Positions 1-7,558 are shown, counted from the stretch's first letter. The stretch is DNA of 14,366 bases from Kiritimatiellia bacterium (GCA_018432565.1 JAHDSS010000135.1:1-14366), one strand, 5' to 3'. Made by a program: numbers and translations. Notes: generated by a model from the sequence alone, not told the origin.

Positions 1-710
1 ACCTCGGTTTCCTCGACATGGAAAAAGGTGTCGAGGTGATCCTGCACGACATGCGCCTCGGCGTTCGCCCGGGAGCGAAAGACTCGCCGGCATTCCAGGC
101 ACTGCACCAGCGTCTGGCGCTCGGCGCCGGCGGACGGCGGCACCATCTCCAGCTTCACCAGATAGAGGTCCTCGCGGCTGAGAAACCGGCTGGCAATCTC
201 CACCAGCGGAAACGCGCGACGGCCGGCCTGGATATCCCGCACCACCAGCGCCAGGCGCTCGCGGTCCGGCAGGAATGTCACCTTCACGTCCAGGCGCGGA
301 CGCGGCTCCCGGCGCGGCGGCCGGTCGCGGGGCCCGCTGCGGAAATTCCGGTCGCTCCGCGGCTCGCGATGCTCTCCCGGCCGGGGCGGACGCGCTCCGC
401 CGCCGCCATCCGGAAATCGCCGCCCGCCGGGACGTCCCGATCCGCCGGATCCAGGGGCGCCGCGCGGACGCGCCCCTCCCGGTCCGCTGCGGAATCCGCG
501 GCGGTCGCCCGGCTCCCGCCGGCCTCCTCCGCGCCGGTCGTCGCGGCGTCCCGCGCCCCGGCCCCGGCCGCCGTCCCAATGCCCCGCATCTTCCCTCCCC
601 GCATAGGGATTCTCCGGCGGCTTGCGCGCCCAGGTCGGCACGAAATTCAAGTCCAGCGCGGAGTCCAATTTGTCCTGCGCGGTGCTGTCCGGGCTGTCCT
701 CGTCTGCCAT
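1..710 (-). CDS. Arg/Gly-rich protein with C2H2 zinc-finger-like motif (partial, 3' end outside window)
   Basis: The reading frame opens at ATG 710-708 and stays open for 236 codons to the left edge, so the C-terminus is missing. An acidic N-terminus (residues 1-20) is followed by LNFVPTWARKPPENPYA (21-37), then a low-complexity Arg/Gly/Pro tract (about 47-140) of the kind expected to be disordered and RNA-binding. A folded domain starts near residue 140 (LDVKVTFLPD). It contains C204-x2-C207-x12-H220-x4-H225 with Phe211 at the usual zinc-finger core position. From memory, the N-terminal motif plus RG tract plus this domain resembles a conserved verrucomicrobial protein of unknown function, in which the cysteines are often lost. 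It lies on the same strand as groEL but beyond that operon's terminator, so it probably has its own promoter. AAGGAA about 12 nt before the ATG could be a ribosome site. The biochemical role is unknown; RNA or ribosome association is inference from composition. Confidence 0.8.
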   Translation of the reverse strand, partial: MADEDSPDSTAQDKLDSALDLNFVPTWARKPPENPYAGREDAGHWDGGRGRGAGRRDDRRGGGRREPGDRRGFRSGPGGARPRGAPGSGGSGRPGGRRFPDGGGGARPPRPGEHREPRSDRNFRSGPRDRPPRREPRPRLDVKVTFLPDRERLALVVRDIQAGRRAFPLVEIASRFLSREDLYLVKLEMVPPSAGAERQTLVQCLECRRVFRSRANAEAHVVQDHLDTFFHVEETE

Positions 711-730
711 GATCCGTCTCGTTTCCTTGC

Positions 731-752
731 GGTTTTTCGCGCGCGAAAAACC
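731..752. promoter_or_regulatory. Perfect 22-bp palindrome upstream of the RG-rich gene
   Basis: The 11-bp arm GGTTTTTCGCG is followed directly by its exact reverse complement. It lies 21 bp before the ATG at 710, in what should be the 5' leader of that gene. As DNA it could be a dimeric repressor site. As RNA it could form a hairpin of 9-10 pairs close to the ribosome site. It is not an obvious terminator because U runs lie inside the stem rather than after it. Confidence 0.55.
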
Positions 753-825
753 ATCTGGAGACCCGCCGGCATCCGGCCGCCTCCGCTTCCAACCACCGGC
801 CGGAACAAATTCCGACTCTCGGCAT

Positions 826-854
826 TTTCTAGCACAAATCCCCTCCGCGCGCAA
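826..854 (-). promoter_or_regulatory. Possible sigma70-type promoter for the RG-rich gene
   Basis: On the minus strand, TTGCGC (854-849) and TAGAAA (831-826) are separated by 17 bp. Only three and four of six bases match the respective consensus hexamers, so this is a weak call. It sits just after the groEL terminator and upstream of the 22-bp palindrome, which is a sensible position for the promoter of the leftmost gene. Confidence 0.25.
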
Positions 855-872
855 TGAACAACCTGCGGGCAC

Positions 873-902
873 GAAAAAGGCGGGGTGCTCGCGCACCCCG
901 CC
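873..902 (-). terminator. Rho-independent terminator of the chaperone operon
   Basis: Read on the minus strand, the perfect 10-bp stem GGCGGGGTGC / GCACCCCGCC closes on a GCGA loop (a GNRA-type tetraloop) and is followed by TTTTT. It starts 15 bp after the groEL stop codon, which marks the end of the dnaK-groES-groEL transcript. Confidence 0.93.
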
Positions 903-917
903 CGCAGGCCGGCAGGC

Positions 918-2546
918 CTAGTACATGCCGTCCATGCCGCCGCCCGGCATCGGGGGCGCCGCAGGCTCCTTCTTCGGAATCTCGGCCACCATGGCCTCGG
1001 TCACCAGCAGCAGGCCGGCGATGCTCGTGGCATTCTCCAGGGCGCTGCGCGTGACCTTGGCCGGGTCAATGATGCCCGCCTTGATCATGTCGCAGTAGTC
1101 GCCATCGGCCACGTTGTAGCCGTAGGCGCCCTTGCCGTTGCGCACGTCCTGCACCACGATCGAGGCATCCAGGCCGGCGTTGTCCACCAGCTGGCGCAGC
1201 GGGGCTTCGCACGCCCGGCGCACAATGTCCACGCCGATCTTCTCGTCGCCGTCGGCTTTCAGGCCGTCCAGCGCCGCCTGCGCGCGGATCAGCGCCACGC
1301 CGCCGCCCGGCACGATGCCTTCCTCGACCGCCGCGCGCGTCGCGTGCAGCGCGTCTTCAACCCGGGCTTTCTTCTCCTTCATCTCCGATTCGGTGGAGGC
1401 GCCCACGTTGATGACGGCCACGCCCCCCGCGAGCTTCGCCAGGCGCTCCTGGAGCTTCTCGCGGTCGTAGTCCGAGGTCGTCTCCTCGATCTGGCGGCGG
1501 ATCTGCGCGATCCGGCCCTGGATGTCCGCGGTCTTGCCCGCGCCTTCCACGATCGTGGTGTTGTCCTTGTCCACCGTCACGCGCTTGGCCTTGCCCATGT
1601 CCGCCAGCGTCAGGCTCTCGAGCTTGATGCCGAGGTCCTCGCTGATGAACTTGCCGCTCGTCAGCACCGCGATGTCCTCCATCATGGCCTTGCGGCGGTC
1701 GCCGAAACCGGGGCTCTTGACCGCGCACACCTGCAAGGTGCCGCGCAGCTTGTTCACCACCAGCGTCGCCAGCGCTTCGCCTTCGATGTCTTCGGCGATG
1801 ATCAGCAGGGGCTTGCCGCTCTTGGCCACGTTCTGCAGCACCGGCAGCAGGTCCTGCAGGTTCGAGATCTTCTTCTCGAACAGCAGGATGTAGGCGTCTT
1901 CCAGCACGACTTCCATCGTGTCCGGCTTGGTCACGAAGTACGGGCTCAGATAGCCTTTGTCGAACTGCATGCCTTCGACCACGTCCAGCGTCGTCTCGAT
2001 GCCCTTGGCTTCCTCGACGGTGATCGTCCCGTCCTTGCCGACCTTGTCCATCGCTTCCGCGATGATCTTGCCGATGGTGGCTTCGCCGTTCGCCGAGATG
2101 GTGCCGACCTGCGCGATTTCCGCGCTTTCCTTCACCTTCTTGCTCTGCTTCTCGAGGGCCGCCACGACCGTCCGGGTCGCCAGGTCAATGCCCTTGCGCA
2201 CGTTCATCGGGCTGGCGCCCGCCGTCACGTTCTTCAGGCCTTCGCGGTAAATCGCCTCGACCAGCACCGTCGCCGTCGTCGTTCCGTCGCCGGCGATGTC
2301 GCTCGTCTTGCTGGCCACCTCGCGCACCATCTGCGCGCCCATGTTCTCGAACGGGTTCTCCAGTTCGATCTCCTTGGCGACCGTTACGCCGTCCTTGGTG
2401 ATCGTCGGGCTGCCGAACTTCTTCTCCAGCACCACGGTGCGGCCGCGCGGCCCCAGCGTGCTCTTCACGGCCTTGCTCAGTTTCTCGATGCCCTTCAGCA
2501 CGTGCTGGCGGGCTTCGGCGTCATATGCAATCTGTTTGGCTGACAT
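918..2546 (-). CDS. groEL: Chaperonin GroEL (Hsp60), 542 aa
   Basis: This is the large subunit of the cytoplasmic group I chaperonin, which forms a double heptameric ring and folds proteins by ATP-driven encapsulation with GroES. The sequence is full length and canonical: the N-terminus runs into a [11 protein letters not shown] segment, the ATP-site motif [10 protein letters not shown] is present, and the Hsp60 signature [12 protein letters not shown] is near residue 400. The tail keeps the Gly/Met-rich flexible C-terminus, here ending GGGMDGMY rather than in repeated GGM units alone. The start ATG at 2546 has an AGAGGA ribosome site 6 nt upstream and a second AGGAG slightly further away. 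groES ends 24 bp upstream, so the two are translated from one message. A strong terminator follows directly. Confidence 0.98.
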   Translation of the reverse strand: MSAKQIAYDAEARQHVLKGIEKLSKAVKSTLGPRGRTVVLEKKFGSPTITKDGVTVAKEIELENPFENMGAQMVREVASKTSDIAGDGTTTATVLVEAIYREGLKNVTAGASPMNVRKGIDLATRTVVAALEKQSKKVKESAEIAQVGTISANGEATIGKIIAEAMDKVGKDGTITVEEAKGIETTLDVVEGMQFDKGYLSPYFVTKPDTMEVVLEDAYILLFEKKISNLQDLLPVLQNVAKSGKPLLIIAEDIEGEALATLVVNKLRGTLQVCAVKSPGFGDRRKAMMEDIAVLTSGKFISEDLGIKLESLTLADMGKAKRVTVDKDNTTIVEGAGKTADIQGRIAQIRRQIEETTSDYDREKLQERLAKLAGGVAVINVGASTESEMKEKKARVEDALHATRAAVEEGIVPGGGVALIRAQAALDGLKADGDEKIGVDIVRRACEAPLRQLVDNAGLDASIVVQDVRNGKGAYGYNVADGDYCDMIKAGIIDPAKVTRSALENATSIAGLLLVTEAMVAEIPKKEPAAPPMPGGGMDGMY

Positions 2547-2570
2547 GTGTATTCCTCTGCTCCTTTTCGA

Positions 2571-2861
2571 TTAGTCCGCCAGGATGCCAAGGATGTCTTC
2601 CTCGCGCATGATCTGGTATTCCCTGCCGTCCAGCTTGATCTCGGTCCCGCCGTACTTCGGCATCAGGATCTTGTCGCCCTTCTTGACGTTGAACGGGATT
2701 TTCTTTCCGCTGTCGTCGAGCTTGCCGGTGCCGACGGCGATGACCTTGCCCTGCTGGGGCTTTTCCTTGGCGGTGTCGGGAATGATGATCCCGCCTTTTT
2801 CCACTTCTTTTTCCTTCACGGGCTCCACGAGCACGCGATCACCCAACGGTTGGATCTTCAT
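2571..2861 (-). CDS. groES: Co-chaperonin GroES (Hsp10), 96 aa
   Basis: This is the heptameric lid of the GroEL chamber in the cytoplasm. The length is typical. The N-terminus [14 protein letters not shown] carries the family signature, residues 22-32 ([11 protein letters not shown]) form the mobile loop that docks on GroEL, and the C-terminus [12 protein letters not shown] is standard. AGGAAG lies a few bases before the ATG at 2861. It sits between dnaK, 87 bp upstream with no convincing terminator between, and groEL, 24 bp downstream. This supports a dnaK-groES-groEL transcription unit. That linkage is less common than separate groESL and dnaK operons. Confidence 0.98.
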   Translation of the reverse strand: MKIQPLGDRVLVEPVKEKEVEKGGIIIPDTAKEKPQQGKVIAVGTGKLDDSGKKIPFNVKKGDKILMPKYGGTEIKLDGREYQIMREEDILGILAD

Positions 2862-2892
2862 CTTTCTTCCTGTCTCCTTGTTCGGGGTTGAA

Positions 2893-2927
2893 CCGCGGAC
2901 AGGGCCGCCGCCGGAACCGTCCCGCGG
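2893..2927 (-). other. Possible intercistronic hairpin between dnaK and groES
   Basis: CCGCGGAC (2893-2900) can pair with GTCCCGCGG (2919-2927) with one bulged base. No T-run follows it, so it is not a canonical terminator. It could act as an RNA processing or stabilising element that sets different levels of DnaK and GroESL. In such GC-rich sequence it could also be chance. Confidence 0.3.
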
Positions 2928-2948
2928 CGTCCCCGCCCTTGTTTTCTT

Positions 2949-4889
2949 TTATTTTGAATCTTTCTTGTCGTCGTCGACCATCTCGAAGTCGGCGTCCATC
3001 ACGTCGCCGTCGGTCTTGCCGCCTGCGTCCGGCGGCGGCGGGGCCGAGGCCCCTCCGTCCGCGCCGCCCGCCGCGCCGCCCTGCGACTGCTTGGCCTGCG
3101 CGTAGAGATCGGCGGAGACCGCCTGCATGTCGGCCGTCAGCGACTCGACCGCCTGCTTGACGGCCTCGGCATCCCCGCCCTTCAGCGCCGTCTTCAGCGC
3201 TTCGACGGCGTTCTCGACCTTCATCTTCTTGTCGGACGGGATTTTCTCCGCGTTGTCCTTCAGGAATTTCTCGGTCTCGTACACCATGGCCTCGCCGCGG
3301 TTCTTCGCATCCACGGCTTCGCGTCGCTTCGCATCTTCGCTGGCGTGGGCCTCGGCATCCTTCACCATCTTTTCGACCTCGTCCTTGCTCAGGCCGCTGG
3401 AGGCCGTGATCGTGATTTTCTGCTCCTTGCCCGTGCCCAGATCCTTGGCATTCACCTTGAGGATGCCGTTGGCATCCAGGTCGAACGTCACTTCGATCTG
3501 CGGCATGCCGCGCGGCGCCGGCGGAATCCCGTCCAAATGGAACTTGCCGATCGTCTTGTTGTCCGCCGCCATTTTGCGCTCGCCCTGCAGCACGTGGATT
3601 TCCACCGTGGGCTGGTTGTCCGACGCCGTGCTGAAGATTTCACTTTTCTTCGTCGGAATCGTCGTATTGCGCTCGATCAGCGGCGTCATCACGCCGCCGA
3701 GCGTTTCGATGCCCAGCGTCAGCGGGGTCACGTCCAGCAGCAGGACATCCTTGACTTCGCCCTTCAGCACGCCGCCCTGGATCGCCGCGCCGACCGCCAC
3801 CACCTCGTCGGGATTCACGCCCTTGTGCGGCTCCTTGCCCAGCTGCTTTTCCACTTCCTGCTGAACCTTCGGCATGCGGGTCATGCCGCCCACCAGGATC
3901 ACCTCGTCAATCTGGCTCTTGGCGATGCCCCCGTCCTTCAGGCAGTTCTCCACCGGCCCCATGCTGCGGTCGATCAGATCGCCCACCAGCTGCTCCAGCT
4001 TCGCCCGGCTCAGCGTCACGTTCAGGTGCTTCGGTCCGCTGGCGTCCGCCGTGATGAACGGCAGATTGATGTCCGTGCTCTGCGAACTCGACAGTTCGCA
4101 TTTGGCCTTTTCGGCGGCTTCCTTCAGCCGCTGCAGCGCCATGGGATCCTTGGACAGGTCAATGCCCTGGTCCTTTTTGAACTCCGCCACCAGCCAGTCC
4201 ATGACCCGCTGGTCGAAATCGTCGCCGCCCAGATGCGTGTCGCCGTTCGTGGCCTTCACCTCGAACACCCCGTCGCCGATGTCCAGCACGGAGATGTCGA
4301 ACGTGCCGCCGCCCAGGTCGTACACCGCCACCTTTTCCTCTTTCTTCTTGTCCAGCCCGTAGGCCAGCGAGGACGCCGTCGGCTCGTTGATGATCCGCAG
4401 CACCTCCAGCCCCGCGATCCGGCCGGCGTCTTTCGTCGCCTGCCGCTGGCTGTCGTTGAAGTACGCCGGAACCGTGATGACCGCCTGCGTGATCGTTTCG
4501 CCCAGAAACGCCTCCGCATCGGCTTTCATCTTTTGCAAGATCATCGAAGAAATCTCCGGCGGCGAATAGGTCTTGTCGCCGATCTTCACGTGCGCATCCC
4601 CGTTGGGCGCGCGCACCACTTCGTACGGCATGCGGGCGATTTCCGCCGACATCTCGTCGAATTTGCGCCCCATGAAGCGCTTGATGGAGAACACCGTGTG
4701 CTTCGGATTCGTCACCGCCTGGCGCTTGGCCGCGCTGCCCACCAGCCGTTCCCCGCTCTTGGTGAACGCCACGATCGACGGCGTGGTCCGGCCGCCCTCC
4801 GCGTTCGGAATCACCGTCGGCTGCCCGCCTTCCATGACCGCCATGCACGAATTCGTCGTTCCCAAATCAATTCCCAGTACCTTTGACAT
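2949..4889 (-). CDS. dnaK: Chaperone DnaK (Hsp70), 646 aa
   Basis: This is the cytoplasmic ATP-dependent Hsp70 that binds exposed hydrophobic segments of unfolded proteins and normally works with DnaJ and GrpE. All three Hsp70 signatures are visible: IDLGTTNSC at residues 7-15, [15 protein letters not shown] near 190, and [14 protein letters not shown] near 330. The substrate-binding domain ([17 protein letters not shown], then [15 protein letters not shown]) is intact, followed by the helical lid and a Gly/Ala-rich acidic tail ending [15 protein letters not shown]. Length is typical. The start at 4889 gives the standard [11 protein letters not shown]-terminus; GAGGA lies about 15 nt upstream, so the ribosome site is only moderate. 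Neither grpE, dnaJ nor hrcA is in the window. It is the first gene of the chaperone unit, transcribed out of the AT-rich island. Confidence 0.98.
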   Translation of the reverse strand: MSKVLGIDLGTTNSCMAVMEGGQPTVIPNAEGGRTTPSIVAFTKSGERLVGSAAKRQAVTNPKHTVFSIKRFMGRKFDEMSAEIARMPYEVVRAPNGDAHVKIGDKTYSPPEISSMILQKMKADAEAFLGETITQAVITVPAYFNDSQRQATKDAGRIAGLEVLRIINEPTASSLAYGLDKKKEEKVAVYDLGGGTFDISVLDIGDGVFEVKATNGDTHLGGDDFDQRVMDWLVAEFKKDQGIDLSKDPMALQRLKEAAEKAKCELSSSQSTDINLPFITADASGPKHLNVTLSRAKLEQLVGDLIDRSMGPVENCLKDGGIAKSQIDEVILVGGMTRMPKVQQEVEKQLGKEPHKGVNPDEVVAVGAAIQGGVLKGEVKDVLLLDVTPLTLGIETLGGVMTPLIERNTTIPTKKSEIFSTASDNQPTVEIHVLQGERKMAADNKTIGKFHLDGIPPAPRGMPQIEVTFDLDANGILKVNAKDLGTGKEQKITITASSGLSKDEVEKMVKDAEAHASEDAKRREAVDAKNRGEAMVYETEKFLKDNAEKIPSDKKMKVENAVEALKTALKGGDAEAVKQAVESLTADMQAVSADLYAQAKQSQGGAAGGADGGASAPPPPDAGGKTDGDVMDADFEMVDDDKKDSK

Positions 4890-5154
4890 GCTCTGTTCTC
4901 GCTTTCCTCAAATTGTCGTCACATTGCAACAAGCCGCTTACTCTTATGCAACATGCATGCCAAGTGAAGTGATTTGTTTATAACATGCATATGGATAATC
5001 TATTACGATAGATTTTGGCTTGTTGATTTCATTCAATCTTCGCCCCAAAATGCGCCATTATGTCACTGCGTGCGCCAGCTGTGTCTCACTTGACTCTCCA
5101 ACGCGAAGCAAGGTTGCTTCATTTTCATTAACGAATACCGACCGTTTTTTATCA

Positions 5155-5183
5155 TTGACTGTTTTTTTATCATTTTCTATTTT
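5155..5183 (+). promoter_or_regulatory. Candidate sigma70-type promoter of the tandem-HTH regulator
   Basis: TTGACT (5155-5160) and TATTTT (5178-5183) are 17 bp apart, with five and four of six consensus matches. The predicted transcript would start near 5190 and carry the 28-bp near-palindrome in its leader, where a bound repressor could block elongation or initiation. The AT-rich context raises the chance of random matches. Confidence 0.4.
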
Positions 5184-5217
5184 TCGATTATATTGTTCAG
5201 GAATTTCCAAATAATGA

Positions 5218-5245
5218 TTCCACACTGTTAATTAACTATGTGGAA
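5218..5245. promoter_or_regulatory. 28-bp near-palindrome, candidate operator of the tandem-HTH regulator
   Basis: Outer arms TTCCACA (5218-5224) and TGTGGAA (5239-5245) flank an inner palindrome GTTAA-TTAAC (5227-5236). In all, 12 of 14 base pairs are symmetric. It ends 6 bp before the AGGAGG ribosome site of the downstream regulator gene, a typical place for an autoregulatory operator. That the regulator binds here is inference. Confidence 0.6.
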
Positions 5246-5263
5246 TTTAATAGGAGGTGTTCA

Positions 5264-5863
5264 ATGTCCAAACTCCATCCCACCCTGTGGCGGACCTGCC
5301 GGGTCTTGGCCGGGCCCACGCGCTTGAAGCTGTTCCGCCGGATCGTGGATCGTCCCGGCCAAACCGTGACGGGCCTGGCCGGTCAGTTGGACATCAGCAT
5401 CCCCCGGGCAAGTCAGGAATTGCGGCGTCTGCAGTCCCGGGGCCTCGTCCAGGCATCGCGCCGCAACCGGAATGTGGTGTACCGCCCGGTGGCGGATTCA
5501 CTGGTCTCCAGCGCCCCGCCCCTGCTCGCCGCCATGCAGGAAACGTTCGGGCGGTTCCCGGAAGACCGGGATGACGATATCATCCGTGCCGCCCGGGGTC
5601 TGTCGCATGCCCGGCGGCTGGTGCTGATGCGACTGATGCAGATCGGCGCGCTGGATGAAGAAACCCTCTCCGATTTGTCGGGCGTCGCCGACGCCGCGCT
5701 TCACCGGCATCTGCGCATTCTGGAAACTGCCGGAATGGCCGAACGCCGGAATGGGGTGTGGCAGGCCGCGAGCCCTTCGCATCCGCTGGCCCGGGCCTTG
5801 CTGGACCTGCTGCAGGCGGGCCGCAAACCGGTACGTCAGGCGGACAGCGCCCCCGCGAGCTGA
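5264..5863 (+). CDS. Transcriptional regulator with two tandem ArsR-like winged-helix domains, 199 aa
   Basis: This is a predicted DNA-binding regulator. Residues 7-76 form an ArsR-type winged helix: VLAGPTRLKLFRRIVDRPG leads in, IPRASQELRRLQSRGLV is the likely recognition helix, and NRNVVYRPV is the wing. Residues 105-168 repeat the plan: ARGLSHARRLVLMRLMQIGAL, then ADAALHRHLRILETAGMAE, then a short wing. Two such domains in one chain suggest a monomer that mimics the usual ArsR dimer. The ELCVCD metal-binding motif of arsenic/cadmium sensors is absent, so the signal is unknown. I chose ATG 5264 because AGGAGG lies at 5252-5257; an in-frame GTG at 5240 would add eight residues encoded by the ribosome site itself. 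The gene is divergent from dnaK and its last 28 bp overlap the end of hisS. Control of itself and of dnaK is plausible but inferred. Confidence 0.85.
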   Translation: MSKLHPTLWRTCRVLAGPTRLKLFRRIVDRPGQTVTGLAGQLDISIPRASQELRRLQSRGLVQASRRNRNVVYRPVADSLVSSAPPLLAAMQETFGRFPEDRDDDIIRAARGLSHARRLVLMRLMQIGALDEETLSDLSGVADAALHRHLRILETAGMAERRNGVWQAASPSHPLARALLDLLQAGRKPVRQADSAPAS

Positions 5864-7083
5864 TCCAGCGGCAGCCGCCGCTGCTCGCCCGTGGCCATGT
5901 CCTTGACGGCGGCGACCGCCTGTGCCAGTTCGTCGTCGCCGCGAATCACCGCCCAGGCGGCCCCGGCCTTGTTGGCGGCGCGCATCTGCGATTTCAGACT
6001 GCCGCCGGCCGCCATCCGGCAAACGATGCCCGCCGCGCGCAGGGATTGCATCAGGACCAGGTTCTGGTTCATGGCCTCTTCGCCCAGCCCCACCAGCCAG
6101 GCCAGCCTGGGCGGAGCCGCCATCAACGTCGCGTCCCGCTCCATCGCCTGCAGCATGGCCACCACGCGTTCCAGACCGATGGCGAAACCGACGCCGGTCA
6201 GTTCGCGCCCGCCGAGATTCATGCGGTAGCGCCCGCCCCCCGCAATGGCGTTCTGGGCGCCGAGATGCGCCCCCTCGATTTCCCACACCGTGTGTTCGTA
6301 GTAATCCAGACCGCGCACCAGCCGCGGATCCAGCCGATAGGCCAGCCCCAGCGCATCCAGATGCGCCGCCACTTGCGCCAGATAGTCCCGGGATTCCCCG
6401 CCCATGAAATCGGTCGGCGGCGGCAGCGTTTCCACGATCCGCCGGCAGCCGTCGTTCTTGCAGTCCAGCACGCGCAGGACATTTTCGGAAAGGCGGCGCC
6501 GGCAGTCCTCGCAGAGCGATTCCCGGTGAGGCTCCAGGGCCCCGCGAAGGCCTTCCGCCACCCGTGCGGCGTCGCCGCCGCTGCCCCGCGTGGCCAGCTT
6601 CACCGTGCACCCGTCCAGCCCCCACGCCTTCAGCAACTCCACCTGCAGCGCGAGGATTTCGGCATCCACCCGCGGCGACGGCGGCTCGAGGCATTCGACG
6701 CCGCACTGATGAAACTGGCGGCGCCGGCCGGCCTGCGGCCGCTCGCTGCGGAACATCGGCCCGACGTAGAACCACCGCGCTCCGTCGGTTTCCTGCGCCC
6801 CCAGTCCGGCGGCATGGCGCATGACCCCGGCCGTGCCTTCCGGCCGCAGGCACAGGCGCCGCCCGCCCTTCTCGAACACGTACATTTCCTTCTGCACCAC
6901 GTCGGTCGTTTCGCCGATGGACCGCGTGAAAACGGATTCAAACTCGACCACGGGCGTCCGCAGCTCGTCAAACCCGTAGCGCGACAGAATCTCGCGGGCC
7001 ACCCGTTCGAGACCCTGCCAGACGCGCACTTCGGGCGCGGCGATGTCGGACATGCCCTGTACGGGCCGGTTGGCTGAAGACAT
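5836..7083 (-). CDS. hisS: Histidyl-tRNA synthetase, 415 aa
   Basis: This is a class II aminoacyl-tRNA synthetase that charges tRNA-His with histidine in the cytoplasm. Motif 1 (YGFDELRTPVVE), motif 2 (RWFYVGPMFRSERPQAGRRRQFHQ, residues about 103-125), the histidine-specific LVRGLDYYEHTVWEI (255-269, with catalytic Arg257) and motif 3 (GFAIGLERVV, 299-308) are all present. An insertion domain carries four cysteines (C191, C194, C208, C213), a pattern seen in many bacterial HisRS and possibly zinc-binding. The C-terminal anticodon-binding domain is complete. Start ATG 7083 is preceded by AGGGAG at a short spacing, which supports it over Met11. It lies 70 bp downstream of HU, beyond a terminator hairpin, and converges with the tandem-HTH gene with a 28-bp overlap of coding ends. 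Confidence 0.97.
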   Translation of the reverse strand: MSSANRPVQGMSDIAAPEVRVWQGLERVAREILSRYGFDELRTPVVEFESVFTRSIGETTDVVQKEMYVFEKGGRRLCLRPEGTAGVMRHAAGLGAQETDGARWFYVGPMFRSERPQAGRRRQFHQCGVECLEPPSPRVDAEILALQVELLKAWGLDGCTVKLATRGSGGDAARVAEGLRGALEPHRESLCEDCRRRLSENVLRVLDCKNDGCRRIVETLPPPTDFMGGESRDYLAQVAAHLDALGLAYRLDPRLVRGLDYYEHTVWEIEGAHLGAQNAIAGGGRYRMNLGGRELTGVGFAIGLERVVAMLQAMERDATLMAAPPRLAWLVGLGEEAMNQNLVLMQSLRAAGIVCRMAAGGSLKSQMRAANKAGAAWAVIRGDDELAQAVAAVKDMATGEQRRLPLDQLAGALSA

Positions 7084-7102
7084 GGAACTCCCTGAAACGA
7101 CG

Positions 7103-7121
7103 GCGCACGGCGACGGTGCGC
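7103..7121 (-). other. Leader hairpin upstream of hisS
   Basis: GCGCAC and GTGCGC pair across a 7-base loop, between the HU terminator and the hisS ribosome site. It could insulate or modulate hisS translation. I see no T-box features and no histidine-rich leader peptide. GC-rich sequence makes chance pairing possible. Confidence 0.3.
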
Positions 7122-7127
7122 GGCGGG

Positions 7128-7151
7128 AAGAAAAACCGGGCGGCCGCCCGG
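7128..7151 (-). terminator. Terminator between HU and hisS (16-bp perfect palindrome plus T-run)
   Basis: CCGGGCGGCCGCCCGG (7136-7151) is perfectly self-complementary and on the minus strand is followed by TTTTTCTT. It folds as a 6-bp GC stem with a GGCC loop. It starts 2 bp after the HU stop codon and should end most HU transcripts. hisS then depends on read-through or a promoter in the short remaining gap. Confidence 0.8.
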
Positions 7152-7153
7152 AA

Positions 7154-7438
7154 CTACTTGAACATTTCCTTCATGGTTTTGCCCGGGCGGAAGCGAACCA
7201 CCTTCCGGCTGGGAATCACCACGACCTGGTCCGGCTTGTGCGGATTGCGGCCGATGCGCTGCCGCCGTTCGCGCACATCAAATACGCCGAACTTGCGGAA
7301 TTCAATGGTCTGTCCCTGGCGCAGGGATTCCACGATGGAATCCAGCGTTTTCTGGATAACGGCCACAACCTGCTGCTGGGTCAGGCCGGTCTCTTCGGCG
7401 ATGCGAATCGCCAGATTGCGTTTGGTCAAGTTTTGCAT
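7154..7438 (-). CDS. HU/IHF-family nucleoid DNA-binding protein, 94 aa
   Basis: This is a small dimeric histone-like protein that bends and compacts DNA. It shows the family layout: an N-terminal helical dimerisation part (LTKRNLAIRIAEETGLTQQQV), the core RQGQTIEFRKFGVFDV, then the DNA-binding arm GRNPHKPDQVVVIPSRKVV with the intercalating Pro of the R-N-P motif, and the C-terminal VRFRPGKTMKEMF. Length matches HU. I place the start at ATG 7438, with GGAAGGTGG about 10 nt upstream. A TTG start at 7459 would add seven residues lying on the ribosome site. HU and IHF subunits cannot be told apart safely here. It is the first gene upstream of hisS and has its own promoter and terminator. Confidence 0.95.
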   Translation of the reverse strand: MQNLTKRNLAIRIAEETGLTQQQVVAVIQKTLDSIVESLRQGQTIEFRKFGVFDVRERRQRIGRNPHKPDQVVVIPSRKVVRFRPGKTMKEMFK

Positions 7439-7491
7439 TGGACTGTCCACCTTCCTCAACGGGCACGGATCTGCCTCCCGCTGTTAGTCAC

Positions 7492-7521
7492 AACATAGGC
7501 CGCCTTGGATGCTTGCGTCAA
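7492..7521 (-). promoter_or_regulatory. Candidate sigma70-type promoter of the HU gene
   Basis: On the minus strand, TTGACG (7521-7516) and TATGTT (7497-7492) are separated by 18 bp, with five and four of six consensus matches. It lies about 54 bp before the HU start codon, between that gene and the end of the discoidin protein gene, giving HU its own transcription start. Confidence 0.55.
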
Positions 7522-7558
7522 GAACTACCCGGCCGTTAATTGCATTTTCACAAGGGGC

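Larger units (their letters stand above)
4890..5263. promoter_or_regulatory. AT-rich divergent regulatory region between dnaK and the tandem-HTH regulator
   Basis: This 374-bp gap is strikingly AT-rich inside a GC-rich window. It holds the 28-bp near-palindrome at 5218-5245, a perfect 7+4+7 inverted repeat AATCTAT-TACG-ATAGATT at 4997-5014, a perfect inverted repeat GAAGCAA-GG-TTGCTTC at 5105-5120, a 9-bp direct repeat AACATGCAT at 4950-4958 and 4982-4990 (32 bp apart), and a direct repeat of GTTTTTTATCATT at 5144-5156 and 5161-5174. I found no CIRCE element (TTAGCACTC-N9-GAGTGCTAA) and no convincing sigma32 or sigma70 promoter for dnaK. It must nevertheless contain promoters for both flanking genes. 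No gene is supported inside it. Confidence 0.75.

Noticed and set aside
885..2543. Long plus-strand reading frame opposite groEL
   Set aside because: It is antisense to a fully conserved groEL and its His/Arg/Ala-rich product is typical of shadow frames in GC-rich DNA.
2862..2948. Terminator between dnaK and groES
   Set aside because: The only pairing has a bulge and is not followed by a T-run, so one transcript is the simpler reading.
3345..4886. Long plus-strand reading frame opposite dnaK
   Set aside because: It mirrors the dnaK coding sequence codon by codon and shows no family motif.
5020..5214. 64-codon reading frame in the AT-rich island
   Set aside because: No ribosome site, no recognisable motif, and it spans several repeat elements that look regulatory.
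4890..5263. CIRCE/HrcA operator or sigma32 promoter for dnaK
   Set aside because: No TTAGCACTC-N9-GAGTGCTAA or close match and no CTTGAAA/CCCATNT pair at suitable spacing on the minus strand.
7439..7459. TTG start giving HU seven extra residues
   Set aside because: The extension is encoded by the ribosome-binding region GAGGAAGGTGG, and ATG 7438 gives the standard HU N-terminus.
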